DNA of 45,238 bases from positions 1 through 45,238 of the forward strand of contig JABZFO010000068.1 in the NCBI GenBank assembly GCA_014237405.1, written 5' to 3'. The notes under the pieces were generated by a model. The model was not told the DNA's origin. It saw nothing but the letters and a program-made list of their open reading frames with translations, and searched no databases. Position 1 is the stretch's first letter, and every line of letters begins with the position of its first letter. This document shows, piece after piece, positions 26,533-34,469 of the stretch. Position numbers and translations under genes: made by a program. This stretch comes from Desulfosarcina sp. GTDB taxonomy: Bacteria; Desulfobacterota; Desulfobacteria; Desulfobacterales; Desulfosarcinaceae.

Positions 26533-27045
26533 GCGTTCAGAGGTTCAGAGTTCAGAGGTTCAGGGTTACTTTTCTTGTAGACCTTGTTCATAGGACAGCA
26601 GGTACTTGATGAAGCCACGAATGGTGGCGCGGGTTCGTCCGACATGATCATAAACATCCTGAAACTCAGTATTCGTTATGTATTGTTGATCCACCGCCAT
26701 GTAAAGCTCACTCTGGACTTCGGTACAAGACCGTTTTGCATATCGAAGAAAACGAACAAACTCGTGGTTTGTCTCTGAATCGAATCCTTCCGCTATATTG
26801 TGCATGGATGAACCTGCTGCATCCTGAATTTGTCTTTTCAAACCAAAGTCACGAGCAAACTTGGCCTTTTTTGTCAGTCCATAGACCTTGCGAGCTAGCT
26901 CTCGGGCCAACTGCCATGCCTCAATATCCTCAAACCGTTCTATTCTCATGCCATCTCCAGTCAAAGCTTACGAATTCCCGCTGGGATTCCGATATATGAG
27001 AACCGAAAACCTCTGAACCCTGAACCTTTGAACCCGTGAACGGCT
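26533..27045. mobile_element. Putative ~510-bp element: four-helix-bundle gene between inverted GTTCA arrays
   Basis: The left border 26533-26568 is an array of 7-8-bp units with core GTTCA (GTTCAGA, GGTTCAGA). The right border 27008-27045 is the same type in inverted orientation, with outer end GCCGTTCA matching the left outer end GCGTTCA. The only gene inside is the four-helix-bundle protein. A deleted copy lies at 15567-15640, supporting dispersal of the unit as a whole. Confidence 0.6.
26566..26949 (-). CDS. Four-helix-bundle protein (23S rRNA intervening-sequence/Avd-like)
   Basis: A 127-residue protein of the S23/IVP family: FEDIEAWQLARELARKVYGL, then DFGLKRQIQDAAGSSMHNIAEGF and HEFVRFLRYAKRSCTEVQSE, which are diagnostic. 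Relatives are encoded in 23S rRNA intervening sequences, in diversity-generating retroelements (Avd) and as many solitary copies. They form pentameric barrels and bind nucleic acid. ATG 26949 is chosen because TGGAG lies 7 bp upstream; TTG 26964 is an alternative. No reverse transcriptase is nearby, so this is a solitary copy enclosed by inverted repeats, between two polysaccharide genes. Confidence 0.9.
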   Translation of the reverse strand: MRIERFEDIEAWQLARELARKVYGLTKKAKFARDFGLKRQIQDAAGSSMHNIAEGFDSETNHEFVRFLRYAKRSCTEVQSELYMAVDQQYITNTEFQDVYDHVGRTRATIRGFIKYLLSYEQGLQEK

Positions 27046-27052
27046 AAGTGTT

Positions 27053-28360
27053 TTAAATGGCATTTCTCCAAGCCGCCCGACTGAAAAAGGTCAGAAAAAT
27101 GATTTTCAGATCGAGCCATAGACTCCAATTTTCAAGGTAGTAGAGGTCGTTTTCGATTCTTTTCCGAATTGCCAGATGGCGAATTCGATAATTCGGAATT
27201 TCCATGCTGAATTTCTCGACAAAATGCTCCCGCTCCGGCCGGGGACCGACGATACTCATGTTGCCCACCAGTACATTCCATAGCTGCGGCAGCTCATCCA
27301 AGTTGGTTTGGCGCAAGATTTTTCCAAAAGGCGTCACCCGCTTGTCATTGGGTGTGGTCCAGATCGTATCGGACTCCTGGCTTGGTTGTACGGTCATGCT
27401 CCTGAATTTGACCAACGTAAATTCGGCGTTGTTGTTACCGATTCGTTTTTGACTAAACAAGATCGGACCCGGCGAGGTCATTTTAATGGCAATGGCTATA
27501 ACCAATAGGATTGGGGAAAGGATCAGCAGTCCGGTTAATGAAACAATGATATCGAATGACCGTTTAATTATGCGATTGCTGAAGATATTAAGGGGTTCGT
27601 TGCGAACGGCAATCACAGGAATGTCTCCAAGGCTATTGAGGACCGTCCATTTTGGTATGATATTATCAAAGTCAGGAACAATGCAGAACCGCACTCCTTC
27701 TTCCTCACACCGTTCAACGATACGCTTAATAGCACGCTCTTCGCTCAGCGGTTTGGCAATAATAACTTCATCAATTAAGTGTTTACGCAAAGTTTCAGGA
27801 AATTGTTCCAATCGACCAAGATACAACCCCTTGAGTGGAAGTTCGATATGGTTGTCGGACAATATTCCTTGAATTCGAAAACCCAACTCCGGTGTGGATA
27901 AAATTTTTGCGATCACTTGCTTGGCCGACCGCCCACTACCTATCAACAAAATGGATCTTTGCTGATACCCGCATCTTAAAAAATGTTTAATAATGATCAA
28001 ATAGAATAAACGCAGGAGAGTTGACGAAATGGCCCCGAACAGCAACGGGTAGAGGATCAATTTGTCATTGGGTCTGAATTCACCAAAAATGGCAACGGTT
28101 GCAATCGTAACCGTGCTCAATACGGAATAAGCGATTAGGATATCTTTCAGGACGTTAATAGTATTGGATAAACGATTGATCTTGAGAATGTCTGAGTTGA
28201 CGGATATCAAAAACCAATAAATTACGATGAGTACCATTAGGATGTTACCTTTCAATGGAATCATCGTCCCACCATTGTAGTATGAAAATGAAACGAAGAA
28301 AAAGGTGAACATGATTAGTAAATCGAGGATGAACAGGATCCTGGAGTTCCCGTTTTGCAT
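27053..28360 (-). CDS. Initiating phosphoglycosyltransferase (WcaJ/WbaP type) lacking the GITGWAQVNG block
   Basis: A 435-residue polyisoprenyl-phosphate sugar-1-phosphate transferase. Four N-terminal membrane helices (about 8-115) precede a Rossmann-like CoA_binding_3 domain (about 130-235, SILLIGSGRSAKQVI). The catalytic domain has its re-entrant helix (RSFDIIVSLTGLLILSPILL), GPILFSQKRIG, VKFRSM and LDELPQLWNVLVGNMSIVGPRPE (about 353-375). It normally starts polysaccharide assembly on undecaprenyl phosphate. After NYRIRH the expected segment containing GITGWAQVNG and RGDTS (about 20 residues) is absent and the frame resumes at RKRIENDLYYLENWS. This is a highly conserved region, so activity is doubtful. 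GAGG lies 9 bp before the start. Confidence 0.88.
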   Translation of the reverse strand: MQNGNSRILFILDLLIMFTFFFVSFSYYNGGTMIPLKGNILMVLIVIYWFLISVNSDILKINRLSNTINVLKDILIAYSVLSTVTIATVAIFGEFRPNDKLILYPLLFGAISSTLLRLFYLIIIKHFLRCGYQQRSILLIGSGRSAKQVIAKILSTPELGFRIQGILSDNHIELPLKGLYLGRLEQFPETLRKHLIDEVIIAKPLSEERAIKRIVERCEEEGVRFCIVPDFDNIIPKWTVLNSLGDIPVIAVRNEPLNIFSNRIIKRSFDIIVSLTGLLILSPILLVIAIAIKMTSPGPILFSQKRIGNNNAEFTLVKFRSMTVQPSQESDTIWTTPNDKRVTPFGKILRQTNLDELPQLWNVLVGNMSIVGPRPEREHFVEKFSMEIPNYRIRHLAIRKRIENDLYYLENWSLWLDLKIIFLTFFSRAAWRNAI

Positions 28361-28430
28361 CTCAGTACCTCGTCTGAATTGTTAAAGGAGCGATTTAGCA
28401 CCACTTGAAAGTATAGGAATTTCTATTTTA

Positions 28431-28490
28431 GACAGGATAGGCAGGATGTTCAGGATAAAAAGAGAAAAGAGTCTTGTTAATCTTGTCGAA
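28431..28490. repeat. Inverted repeat of the GACAGGAT type
   Basis: The left arm (28431-28456: GACAGGATAGGCAGGAT then GTTCAGGAT) and the right arm (28470-28490: AGTCTTGTTAATCTTGTCG) are imperfect inverted repeats of a GACAGGATTAACAGGAT-like unit. The unit sits directly downstream of vapC and upstream of the phosphoglycosyltransferase gene, so it could act as a weak hairpin terminator or be a dispersed repeat. Confidence 0.5.
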
Positions 28491-28531
28491 AAAGTCCCGC
28501 CACAGGCGGTTAAGCTCTTGAGATGTTGAAT

Positions 28532-28945
28532 TTACTCTGCTCCGGATATCCAATTTTCACACTTCAATTTGGGGATTCTGGGAAACTCTCTGATATTGTT
28601 TGTGATAATAGTTAGGTCCAGACTCAAGGCGTGGGCGGCGATCAGTGTATCAAATGGACCGATTGTTTTTCCTTTGGATTCCAGAAAAACCCTTATCTTT
28701 CCATATCGTTCAACTAATCTTCTGCCATGAAAAGGAAGAATGGTCAGAGGCAATAAAAATTCATCAAGAGCTGCTTGATTTCTATTCTTTTGCTTACTTT
28801 TCGAAACACCATACTGAAGCTCTGCCTGTGTGATTGCAGCAACCCCAAATTCGTAAACAGGGTATTGTTCAAACTTGCGCAATACGCTACCTGGCTTTTC
28901 ATTGATGATGTATATGCAAATATTTGTGTCCAGGAGATATTTCAT
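28532..28945 (-). CDS. vapC: VapC-family PIN-domain toxin (ribonuclease)
   Basis: A 137-residue PIN-domain protein. The expected acidic residues are present: D6 in LLDTNICIY, E42 in ITQAELQYG and D99 in IGPFDTLIAAHAL, followed by TNNIREF with the usual Asn pair. VapC toxins cleave tRNA or rRNA and are held inactive by VapB. The start codon overlaps the vapB stop (TAATG), so the pair is translationally coupled. The length is normal. It sits inside the polysaccharide gene run, same strand. Confidence 0.93.
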   Translation of the reverse strand: MKYLLDTNICIYIINEKPGSVLRKFEQYPVYEFGVAAITQAELQYGVSKSKQKNRNQAALDEFLLPLTILPFHGRRLVERYGKIRVFLESKGKTIGPFDTLIAAHALSLDLTIITNNIREFPRIPKLKCENWISGAE

Positions 28946-29178
28946 TAAAACAGGGGCTCTCGCTTCTGATCTTCACCAGGTTGATTTCGCTCAATTTTTA
29001 AATTTTTCTCAAAATGGTCAAGGCTGTCAAAAAGAGGTTTCCAAGACTTTTCTTTGGGTAATAATACAATCGCCTCCCCCTGCTTTTTGATATACACTTC
29101 AGTACCTTGCATTCTGAATTCCTTTGGCAACCTAACGGCTTGGCTTTGCCCATTTTTAAATAATTTTGCAGTTTTCAT
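28945..29178 (-). CDS. vapB: VapB-family antitoxin (AbrB/SpoVT fold)
   Basis: A 77-residue antitoxin starting at ATG 29178, chosen by the strong site GGGAGG 7 bp upstream. The N-terminal AbrB-type DNA-binding fold reads MKTAKLFKNGQSQAVRLPKE, then GTEVYIKKQGEAIVLLPKE. The charged C-terminal tail (about 50-77) should wrap the VapC active site. It probably represses its own promoter together with the toxin. Confidence 0.92.
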   Translation of the reverse strand: MKTAKLFKNGQSQAVRLPKEFRMQGTEVYIKKQGEAIVLLPKEKSWKPLFDSLDHFEKNLKIERNQPGEDQKREPLF

Positions 29179-29196
29179 TTTTTCCCTCCCGACAAT

Positions 29197-29237
29197 AATA
29201 TATACATTAAATATATACTTACAATACTGTTTGTCAA
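29197..29237 (-). promoter_or_regulatory. vapBC promoter and probable operator
   Basis: Read leftwards, TTGACA (29237-29232) and TATATT (29215-29210) are 16 bp apart. The -10 region overlaps an A/T inverted repeat (TATATA, 7 bp, TATATA at about 29199-29217), where VapB dimers would be expected to bind. The vapB start is about 20-30 bp downstream. Confidence 0.6.
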
Positions 29238-29302
29238 GAACCTTTAGAGATAACAAGTGACATTAGCCCCGCAGTACGGGGTGTGTATCCAATTCTTTTT
29301 AT

Positions 29303-30493
29303 TCAGTTAATCACAATTTGACGTAGTATGGTTTCAAACGCGTCAGTAATTTGGGAGATGGGAAAGTATGTCTCTGCATATCGTCTGGCATTGATTCCCA
29401 TATTGGCACGCAACGATTCATCGTTTTTCAGTTTTTTTATTGCCGTGAAACATTCATCAACCGACCCGGGAGGGACAACGATTCCAGCGTGAATCTCTTT
29501 TGTGATTCGCGCACAAAAATTCCGTTTATCAACCGCAACGATGGATGATTTTTGAGCACAGTAAGCAGACCATAGTTTTGATGGTACACAATACGTACTG
29601 GCAGACGCTTCTAAAGTAACCAGTGACACATCCGAGGATGCCAGCAGATATGGGTAAAGGTGTGACGGTTGAAGTGGAAGTCTGAGTAAATTCGGGAGAT
29701 CTTTTTCAGCTAATTGTTGTTTTAATAAATTGTGTCCGCGTGTATCTGTGGCGATTACAAAAAGAATTTCATTGTCATCTGCCAGGTTGGCAGCAGTATC
29801 GGCGATTAGTTGGATGTCTTGTTTCTTTCCCAATGTACCGGAATATAAAATTACAAACTTTTCATTTAACCCGTAGTGACCAGAAAATCGATTTATTCTA
29901 GGTAATACGGGAATTTGTTCGATCGGTCCCCAGTTTGGTATGATGCTGATTTTGGCAGGATCGATATTCCATTGATTTAAAAAGGGAATAAAATCATCCG
30001 TGATGGCAACAATGTGATTTGCCTTTGACAGGGTGTCGATTTCTATTTTATTCAGATAGTTGTACGCAAGATTGCCGAGTATTTGGCTAACATTAGAAAT
30101 AATAGATCTGGCTGCAATGCTAAGTAGATCTTGGAGCCAAAAGACCGATGGAATTACATGCTTTCCTGCCCAACTCATTATTCTTTTTTGGGCTTCTAAA
30201 GGTGTATTTGTTGATATGATGACATCAGGTTGCCATTTGTTCAGTTTGTTTACAGCAAGATCCCCATAGCGTCGTTCTTGTAGCCACCTTTTTAGAAAAT
30301 TATCTTTTTCAACGCTATCAATATCGATATTTACGATCTGAAGCTTTCCATTGCCTCTTGCTTTAAATGATGCCTTCGGGCCACCACTTGCTTCTGTAAA
30401 AAGATGCAAAATGTCGTACCCTCTTTTTGATAGTTCGTTACTCAATTCAAGAGGAAACGAAAATCCCGCATAATCATGGACGGCAATGCGCAT
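29303..30493 (-). CDS. Glycosyltransferase family 4 (WbuB-like)
   Basis: A 396-residue GT-B enzyme. The N-terminal acceptor domain has FPLELSNELSKRGYDILHLF, PDVIISTNTPLEAQ and VFWLQDLLS. The donor domain has FVILYSGTLGKKQ, SDVSLVTLEA and STYCVPSKLWSAYCAQKSS with the Glu/Ser pattern of WbuB-like enzymes. It should add one sugar to the lipid-linked unit in the cytoplasm; donor and acceptor are not predictable. The length is normal. It is followed downstream by the vapBC insertion, about 125 bp after its stop. Confidence 0.85.
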   Translation of the reverse strand: MRIAVHDYAGFSFPLELSNELSKRGYDILHLFTEASGGPKASFKARGNGKLQIVNIDIDSVEKDNFLKRWLQERRYGDLAVNKLNKWQPDVIISTNTPLEAQKRIMSWAGKHVIPSVFWLQDLLSIAARSIISNVSQILGNLAYNYLNKIEIDTLSKANHIVAITDDFIPFLNQWNIDPAKISIIPNWGPIEQIPVLPRINRFSGHYGLNEKFVILYSGTLGKKQDIQLIADTAANLADDNEILFVIATDTRGHNLLKQQLAEKDLPNLLRLPLQPSHLYPYLLASSDVSLVTLEASASTYCVPSKLWSAYCAQKSSIVAVDKRNFCARITKEIHAGIVVPPGSVDECFTAIKKLKNDESLRANMGINARRYAETYFPISQITDAFETILRQIVIN

Positions 30494-30554
30494 AGATCAT
30501 TTTTTCTTAGCCAATACTTTTAAGTCAACGATAGCCAAACTGGTGTATAGTCCT

Positions 30555-31226
30555 TCATGTTGAACTAGTAAAACACGAGTTCTCGAACAAAAAGTCGGCT
30601 TGGATACTTCTGCCCTGGCGATCGTAAATCATATTGTGAATGCCGCTGAGGCACCAGCCCCGCTCCCGGAGCCAGGCGACGATGTCATCCACCAGAGCCT
30701 GGCCAGAATATAGTTCCACAAATGAACATTCGGCGTAAACATGGGAGAACCGATTCAGAAGATCCTCACATCCCCTTAGCGCTTCCAACTCATACCCCTG
30801 AACATCTAACTTGAGAAGGGCAGGGGAAACAATTTCTTCAGGCATAACATAGTCTGACAATGGGCCTATTTTAACCATTTCCGTTTGGATTTCGCCGGTT
30901 CCAGGAAATAACCGCTCCTGCAAGGGTGCAGCCTGGTGAAAGGTCACTTTCAAGTCCCCTTGGAACACCTTCCGGAAGCTGGATGCGGCTTCGGCAAGGG
31001 GTTCAAATGAGATAATATAGGCCTTGCTGGCCCACCTTCTTGCTGCCAGGGCGAATTGCCCCCGGTTGGCTCCCACATCAACCACCGTAGCAAGGCCCGT
31101 TTTCAGTATGTGACGATGCTCAGCGCCGGCGAGCACCCGGTGGAAATGTAATGACCCCAGCATTCGTGCAGACATCATCACGTGGACTATCTTTTCAAGA
31201 CGTAAAAGCAATAGAGAAAATTTCAT
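30555..31226 (-). CDS. FkbM-family methyltransferase with internal gap
   Basis: A 223-residue SAM-dependent methyltransferase. SAM-binding motif I is TVVDVGANRGQFALAAR, followed by YIISFEPLAEA, the core LLKLDVQGYELEALRGCEDL, and VYAECSFVELYSGQ. FkbM enzymes O-methylate sugars or related hydroxyls, so it probably decorates the polysaccharide. Between FHQAA and PLQERLFPGTGE about 25 residues usually found in relatives (ending near a DSSSLLPI-like stretch) are missing, in frame. The gap lies close to the SAM pocket, so activity is uncertain. Small gaps (about 50-60 bp) to both neighbours fit an operon. Confidence 0.82.
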   Translation of the reverse strand: MKFSLLLLRLEKIVHVMMSARMLGSLHFHRVLAGAEHRHILKTGLATVVDVGANRGQFALAARRWASKAYIISFEPLAEAASSFRKVFQGDLKVTFHQAAPLQERLFPGTGEIQTEMVKIGPLSDYVMPEEIVSPALLKLDVQGYELEALRGCEDLLNRFSHVYAECSFVELYSGQALVDDIVAWLRERGWCLSGIHNMIYDRQGRSIQADFLFENSCFTSST

Positions 31227-31277
31227 TTTCTTACTTCTCTAAAACCAGCCTATCATTGCATTTTAATACAGATAAAC

Positions 31278-32486
31278 TTAGAAATTCCAGGGATTTGGAT
31301 GGAGTGGAATTCTGTCACCATCTATGATCGCTCTATAGACAGTTATCATTTTTCGGGCTGCGATGTCCCATGTAAAGTTGTCTAAAATAAGCTTTCGACC
31401 CCGCTGGCCCATTCTCCTTCTATCACTATCCGACATGCTTATCATTTCGCCAAGTGCTTCAATGATGGATTGCTTATCCACAGGAATCCATCGCCCGCAA
31501 TTCGTCTTTTCGATATCCTTCCATGGGGTTGCCTGAGTCGTTACGACAGGCGTTCCACAAACGAGTGCTTCGGCGATAACATTGCCGAAATTTTCAGAAT
31601 AGGAAGGCAAAACGAAAATATCTGCGCGGGAATAAAGGGCCAATTTATGTTCGCCCCATACACTGCCGGTGAACAAGATCGATTCTGGGTATGCAGACCG
31701 CCTCGCCAGTTGGCGAACCTCGTTTGAAAAGCCCATGTAGTCCGGGCCTGCAATTACCAGGAACGCCTCTGGATATTTTTGTTTAATGTCATCCCAACCG
31801 GGAATGAGCAAATCGAGCCCTTTTTGAGGGCTCAGGCGAGACAGGAACAATACAACGGTCTTCCTTTGCAGACTCGGCCATCGTTCTTCTGCAACTTCCG
31901 GTGCAGGGAGATTTTCAAAACTGTGCGGGTTGATACCATTTGGAATTATCGTGAAAGGTCCTTCCAGACCGAACGTTCGACAGGCGTTTATCTCTTGCTC
32001 GGCGGTTGCATGAATGCAATTGGCACCTTCAAGATCGTTCTGCACGAATAATTTGAATCCTATCATTTTCTTTACACGCCGGATTTTGAACATCCAGGGA
32101 TCCAGACCGTTTCTGATAGCAATTAAATGCGGTTTGCGCTGGCGACGGGCAACCCATGCTCCAAGCGATACAGGATGTGCGAAAATGCCGTTCACATGGA
32201 TGAGGTCGCTTTGAGGCACATGTTTCCGTAACACGCGTATCGCATTAAAAGAAAAACAACTTTTCTCGCTGGCTAAATATTTAAAAGGATGAATACGAAG
32301 GTTCGGTGCTTCACTTTCAGTAAAGGCACTAAAGGGTATTCTTGCACCCTTTGTAGAATCGCTGGTTATTACGTCGACCGTCACGCCAGCCCGTGCTAAG
32401 GCCCTTGAAAGACCATGGCTGGATTCGCAGACGCCTCCAAAACCTTGGGAGGGGGGGAAATGAGTTGTGACAAACGTGATATGCAT
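31278..32486 (-). CDS. Glycosyltransferase family 4
   Basis: A 402-residue GT-B glycosyltransferase. The N-terminus FVTTHFPPSQGFGGVCESSH is the usual acceptor-side loop. The C-terminal Glycos_transf_1 domain has VVLFLSRLSPQKGLDLLIPG, LVIAGPDYMGF, FVLPSYSENFGNVIAEAL with the EX7E motif, and TPVVTTQATPW. A retaining transferase working on nucleotide sugars is expected. No obvious ribosome-binding site precedes ATG 32486, so it may be coupled to the upstream gene 23 bp away. Intact. Confidence 0.88.
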   Translation of the reverse strand: MHITFVTTHFPPSQGFGGVCESSHGLSRALARAGVTVDVITSDSTKGARIPFSAFTESEAPNLRIHPFKYLASEKSCFSFNAIRVLRKHVPQSDLIHVNGIFAHPVSLGAWVARRQRKPHLIAIRNGLDPWMFKIRRVKKMIGFKLFVQNDLEGANCIHATAEQEINACRTFGLEGPFTIIPNGINPHSFENLPAPEVAEERWPSLQRKTVVLFLSRLSPQKGLDLLIPGWDDIKQKYPEAFLVIAGPDYMGFSNEVRQLARRSAYPESILFTGSVWGEHKLALYSRADIFVLPSYSENFGNVIAEALVCGTPVVTTQATPWKDIEKTNCGRWIPVDKQSIIEALGEMISMSDSDRRRMGQRGRKLILDNFTWDIAARKMITVYRAIIDGDRIPLHPNPWNF

Positions 32487-32508
32487 GGGTGGTAAAGGAG
32501 TTTATCGT

Positions 32509-33348
32509 TCAATCGGTGTAGGATACTGACCGGTTTTTTCGTTCCTTAATCTTGGCTGATATCATAATCTCGTATGCAAAATATAGTGAACAATAGGTCC
32601 ATCCCGCTGCTCCATCCAAGATGCCCCCTTTAATGACGAATTGATGCAGGAATCTAAAAAAAGCGCGAAAGGGAAGGTGGTAGGAAAGCGCCCGCAACGC
32701 CTGTCGTCTTTTATGCTTGTCTCTCAAAAAAAGACTGCCAAGTATATCGAAAAATGATTTTGTATTGTTGAGATAAGCCGCACACTCAATATCTGACAGT
32801 CGATTGTGTTTCGCAAACCAGAAGCCGAGGCCTTTAGAGAAACTATAGTGAATGTATGGCTCCTGAAAGTAGCTAGTCTCACCGTCAACATCCCAGGTTT
32901 CGCCGTGGCCCGTAGCTGCATCCTTGAAAAACACCTTCCCAAAACGAACGACACGAGGATGCCAGACCGGAAAATTTGAACTGCGTTTTACCCATTTACC
33001 GAAAAGCATAACCTTGTAGCAAAGATAAAAAGCGTTGCAGGAGGTAGACCTCAAGGCTTCGCGGATCTCAACTCGCAAGTTGGGTGGCACTTCTTCGTCC
33101 GCATCAATAAAAATGACCCATTCCGTGGTTATGCCGGTATTATTAAGCGCCCAATTTCTTTGCGCTGCAAAACCCAGCCAAGGAATAGAATAGATGTTAC
33201 AGCCAAAGTCCTTCGCATATTCTAATGTTTTGTCCGTGCTTCCGGAATCTACTATGACAATGCGGTCGGCCCAATCAAGGTGCGCCAAGCAGTCCCTGAT
33301 GTTGCATTCTTCATTAAGAGTGAGAATTACAGCAGTAATAGATTCCAA
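32509..33348 (-). CDS. Glycosyltransferase family 2 (WaaE/KdtX-like)
   Basis: A 279-residue GT-A inverting transferase. ITAVILTLNEECNIRDCLAH begins the fold, DSGSTD (about 34-39) binds the nucleotide, and IDADEEVPP (about 81-89) contains the DxD-like motif. The C-terminal part GHGETWDVDGE and the basic YHLPFRAFFRFLHQF region are as in lipopolysaccharide beta-1,4-glucosyltransferase-like proteins. It should extend the lipid-linked glycan. The length is normal and no damage is seen. Confidence 0.88.
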   Translation of the reverse strand: MESITAVILTLNEECNIRDCLAHLDWADRIVIVDSGSTDKTLEYAKDFGCNIYSIPWLGFAAQRNWALNNTGITTEWVIFIDADEEVPPNLRVEIREALRSTSCNAFYLCYKVMLFGKWVKRSSNFPVWHPRVVRFGKVFFKDAATGHGETWDVDGETSYFQEPYIHYSFSKGLGFWFAKHNRLSDIECAAYLNNTKSFFDILGSLFLRDKHKRRQALRALSYHLPFRAFFRFLHQFVIKGGILDGAAGWTYCSLYFAYEIMISAKIKERKNRSVSYTD

Positions 33349-33408
33349 GTGATATGTATTCCCTAAACTGTATAAATATTGATGTATATCAAAGCTATGC
33401 GGATGGCG

Positions 33409-34386
33409 TTATCCTTCTTTAACAAAAAACGCATTCAGATAGTTGCCAATTCCAAAAAATTCCATTGTTCTGCAAGGAATATATTGGGCCGTCTTGACAA
33501 AACCATTAACAAGTCGTCTTGCAATAGTTCCTTTCTCAAGGGATAGCCTTTCGCTCATCGCGTAATAAGGAATTTTGGCTACATGAATAATTTTAGATAG
33601 CTTCAGAGTCGATCCGGATATTAAAGATTGCAAGGACCTTTGGGTGAAGTAGTTACAATGTTCTGGAACCCACAAACAACTATGTTCATTAATCCCGAGC
33701 AACCTCACAAAAAAGGAATGAAAATTGGGAACAGCGATTGCCAGAACACCACCTGGCATTAATATCTCATCAATTTTCAAGACTATAGCGCGTGGATTCT
33801 TAATGTGTTCCAAAATTTGACTGGCAATCGCGACCGCAAATGTTTCCTTGTCGAAGCAAAAATGCTCAAACATTCCCACATGAATATTTGCCGTTAATCC
33901 ATTTCTAAGAAACATTTCATTAAACACACGATTTTCATACGTACCAGGATTGACTGAAACCACATCAAAGCCATGTTTGACGCCACAGAGTGAGTAGAAA
34001 CCGAAGCCCGATCCAATATCAATCAGTGTATGCTGCCCTCCAAACTCATCGGTCCGGTGAGAGGGAAACAGATTTTTGCTGATGGAGATCATCCTTTCTG
34101 CATCAACACTACTGTTAGGAAACTCTTCCTCTTGATTAAGTATATCATCACAAGTTACTTCTTGTGAGAGACCATGCCCGGATAGACTATAAATGCGCTC
34201 CAGTGTTTCATTTGAAGGCCGAGGATTTAAGAACCCACCCGTGCAGTCATTGCATGTGAATATGGAATACTCTGTGGAATCGTTCAGCTTGCGTTTCCAT
34301 AAGCAAATGGCGGAACTGCCGCATATAGGACAGTGTGTCAAGGGATGATCAAACTGAATCGTTAACGCTCTGGTCTCGTCATTCAT
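33409..34386 (-). CDS. Class I SAM-dependent methyltransferase with N-terminal zinc ribbon
   Basis: A 325-residue protein. The N-terminus has two Cys pairs (CPICGSSAICLW and CNDC) forming a likely zinc ribbon, followed by the FLNPRPS motif typical of this group. SAM-binding motif I is TLIDIGSGFGFYSL (about 122-135). ILEHIKNPRAIV and MPGGVLAIAVPNFHSFFVRL complete the Methyltransf_23 core. Such enzymes methylate sugars in O-antigen or capsule clusters. Intact; about 60 bp separate it from the GT2 gene and about 80 bp from the asparagine synthetase-like gene upstream. Confidence 0.85.
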   Translation of the reverse strand: MNDETRALTIQFDHPLTHCPICGSSAICLWKRKLNDSTEYSIFTCNDCTGGFLNPRPSNETLERIYSLSGHGLSQEVTCDDILNQEEEFPNSSVDAERMISISKNLFPSHRTDEFGGQHTLIDIGSGFGFYSLCGVKHGFDVVSVNPGTYENRVFNEMFLRNGLTANIHVGMFEHFCFDKETFAVAIASQILEHIKNPRAIVLKIDEILMPGGVLAIAVPNFHSFFVRLLGINEHSCLWVPEHCNYFTQRSLQSLISGSTLKLSKIIHVAKIPYYAMSERLSLEKGTIARRLVNGFVKTAQYIPCRTMEFFGIGNYLNAFFVKEG

Positions 34387-34469
34387 AGCTTTCTGTTAAT
34401 CGACACCCATCGTGCGAATCTACGAAAGATTTGTCTGCCTAAAGCCAATTTCGATAGAATTTTTGTATT

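Noticed and set aside
26533..27045. Diversity-generating retroelement around the Avd-like gene
   Set aside because: No reverse transcriptase, template/variable repeat pair or C-type lectin target was found nearby.
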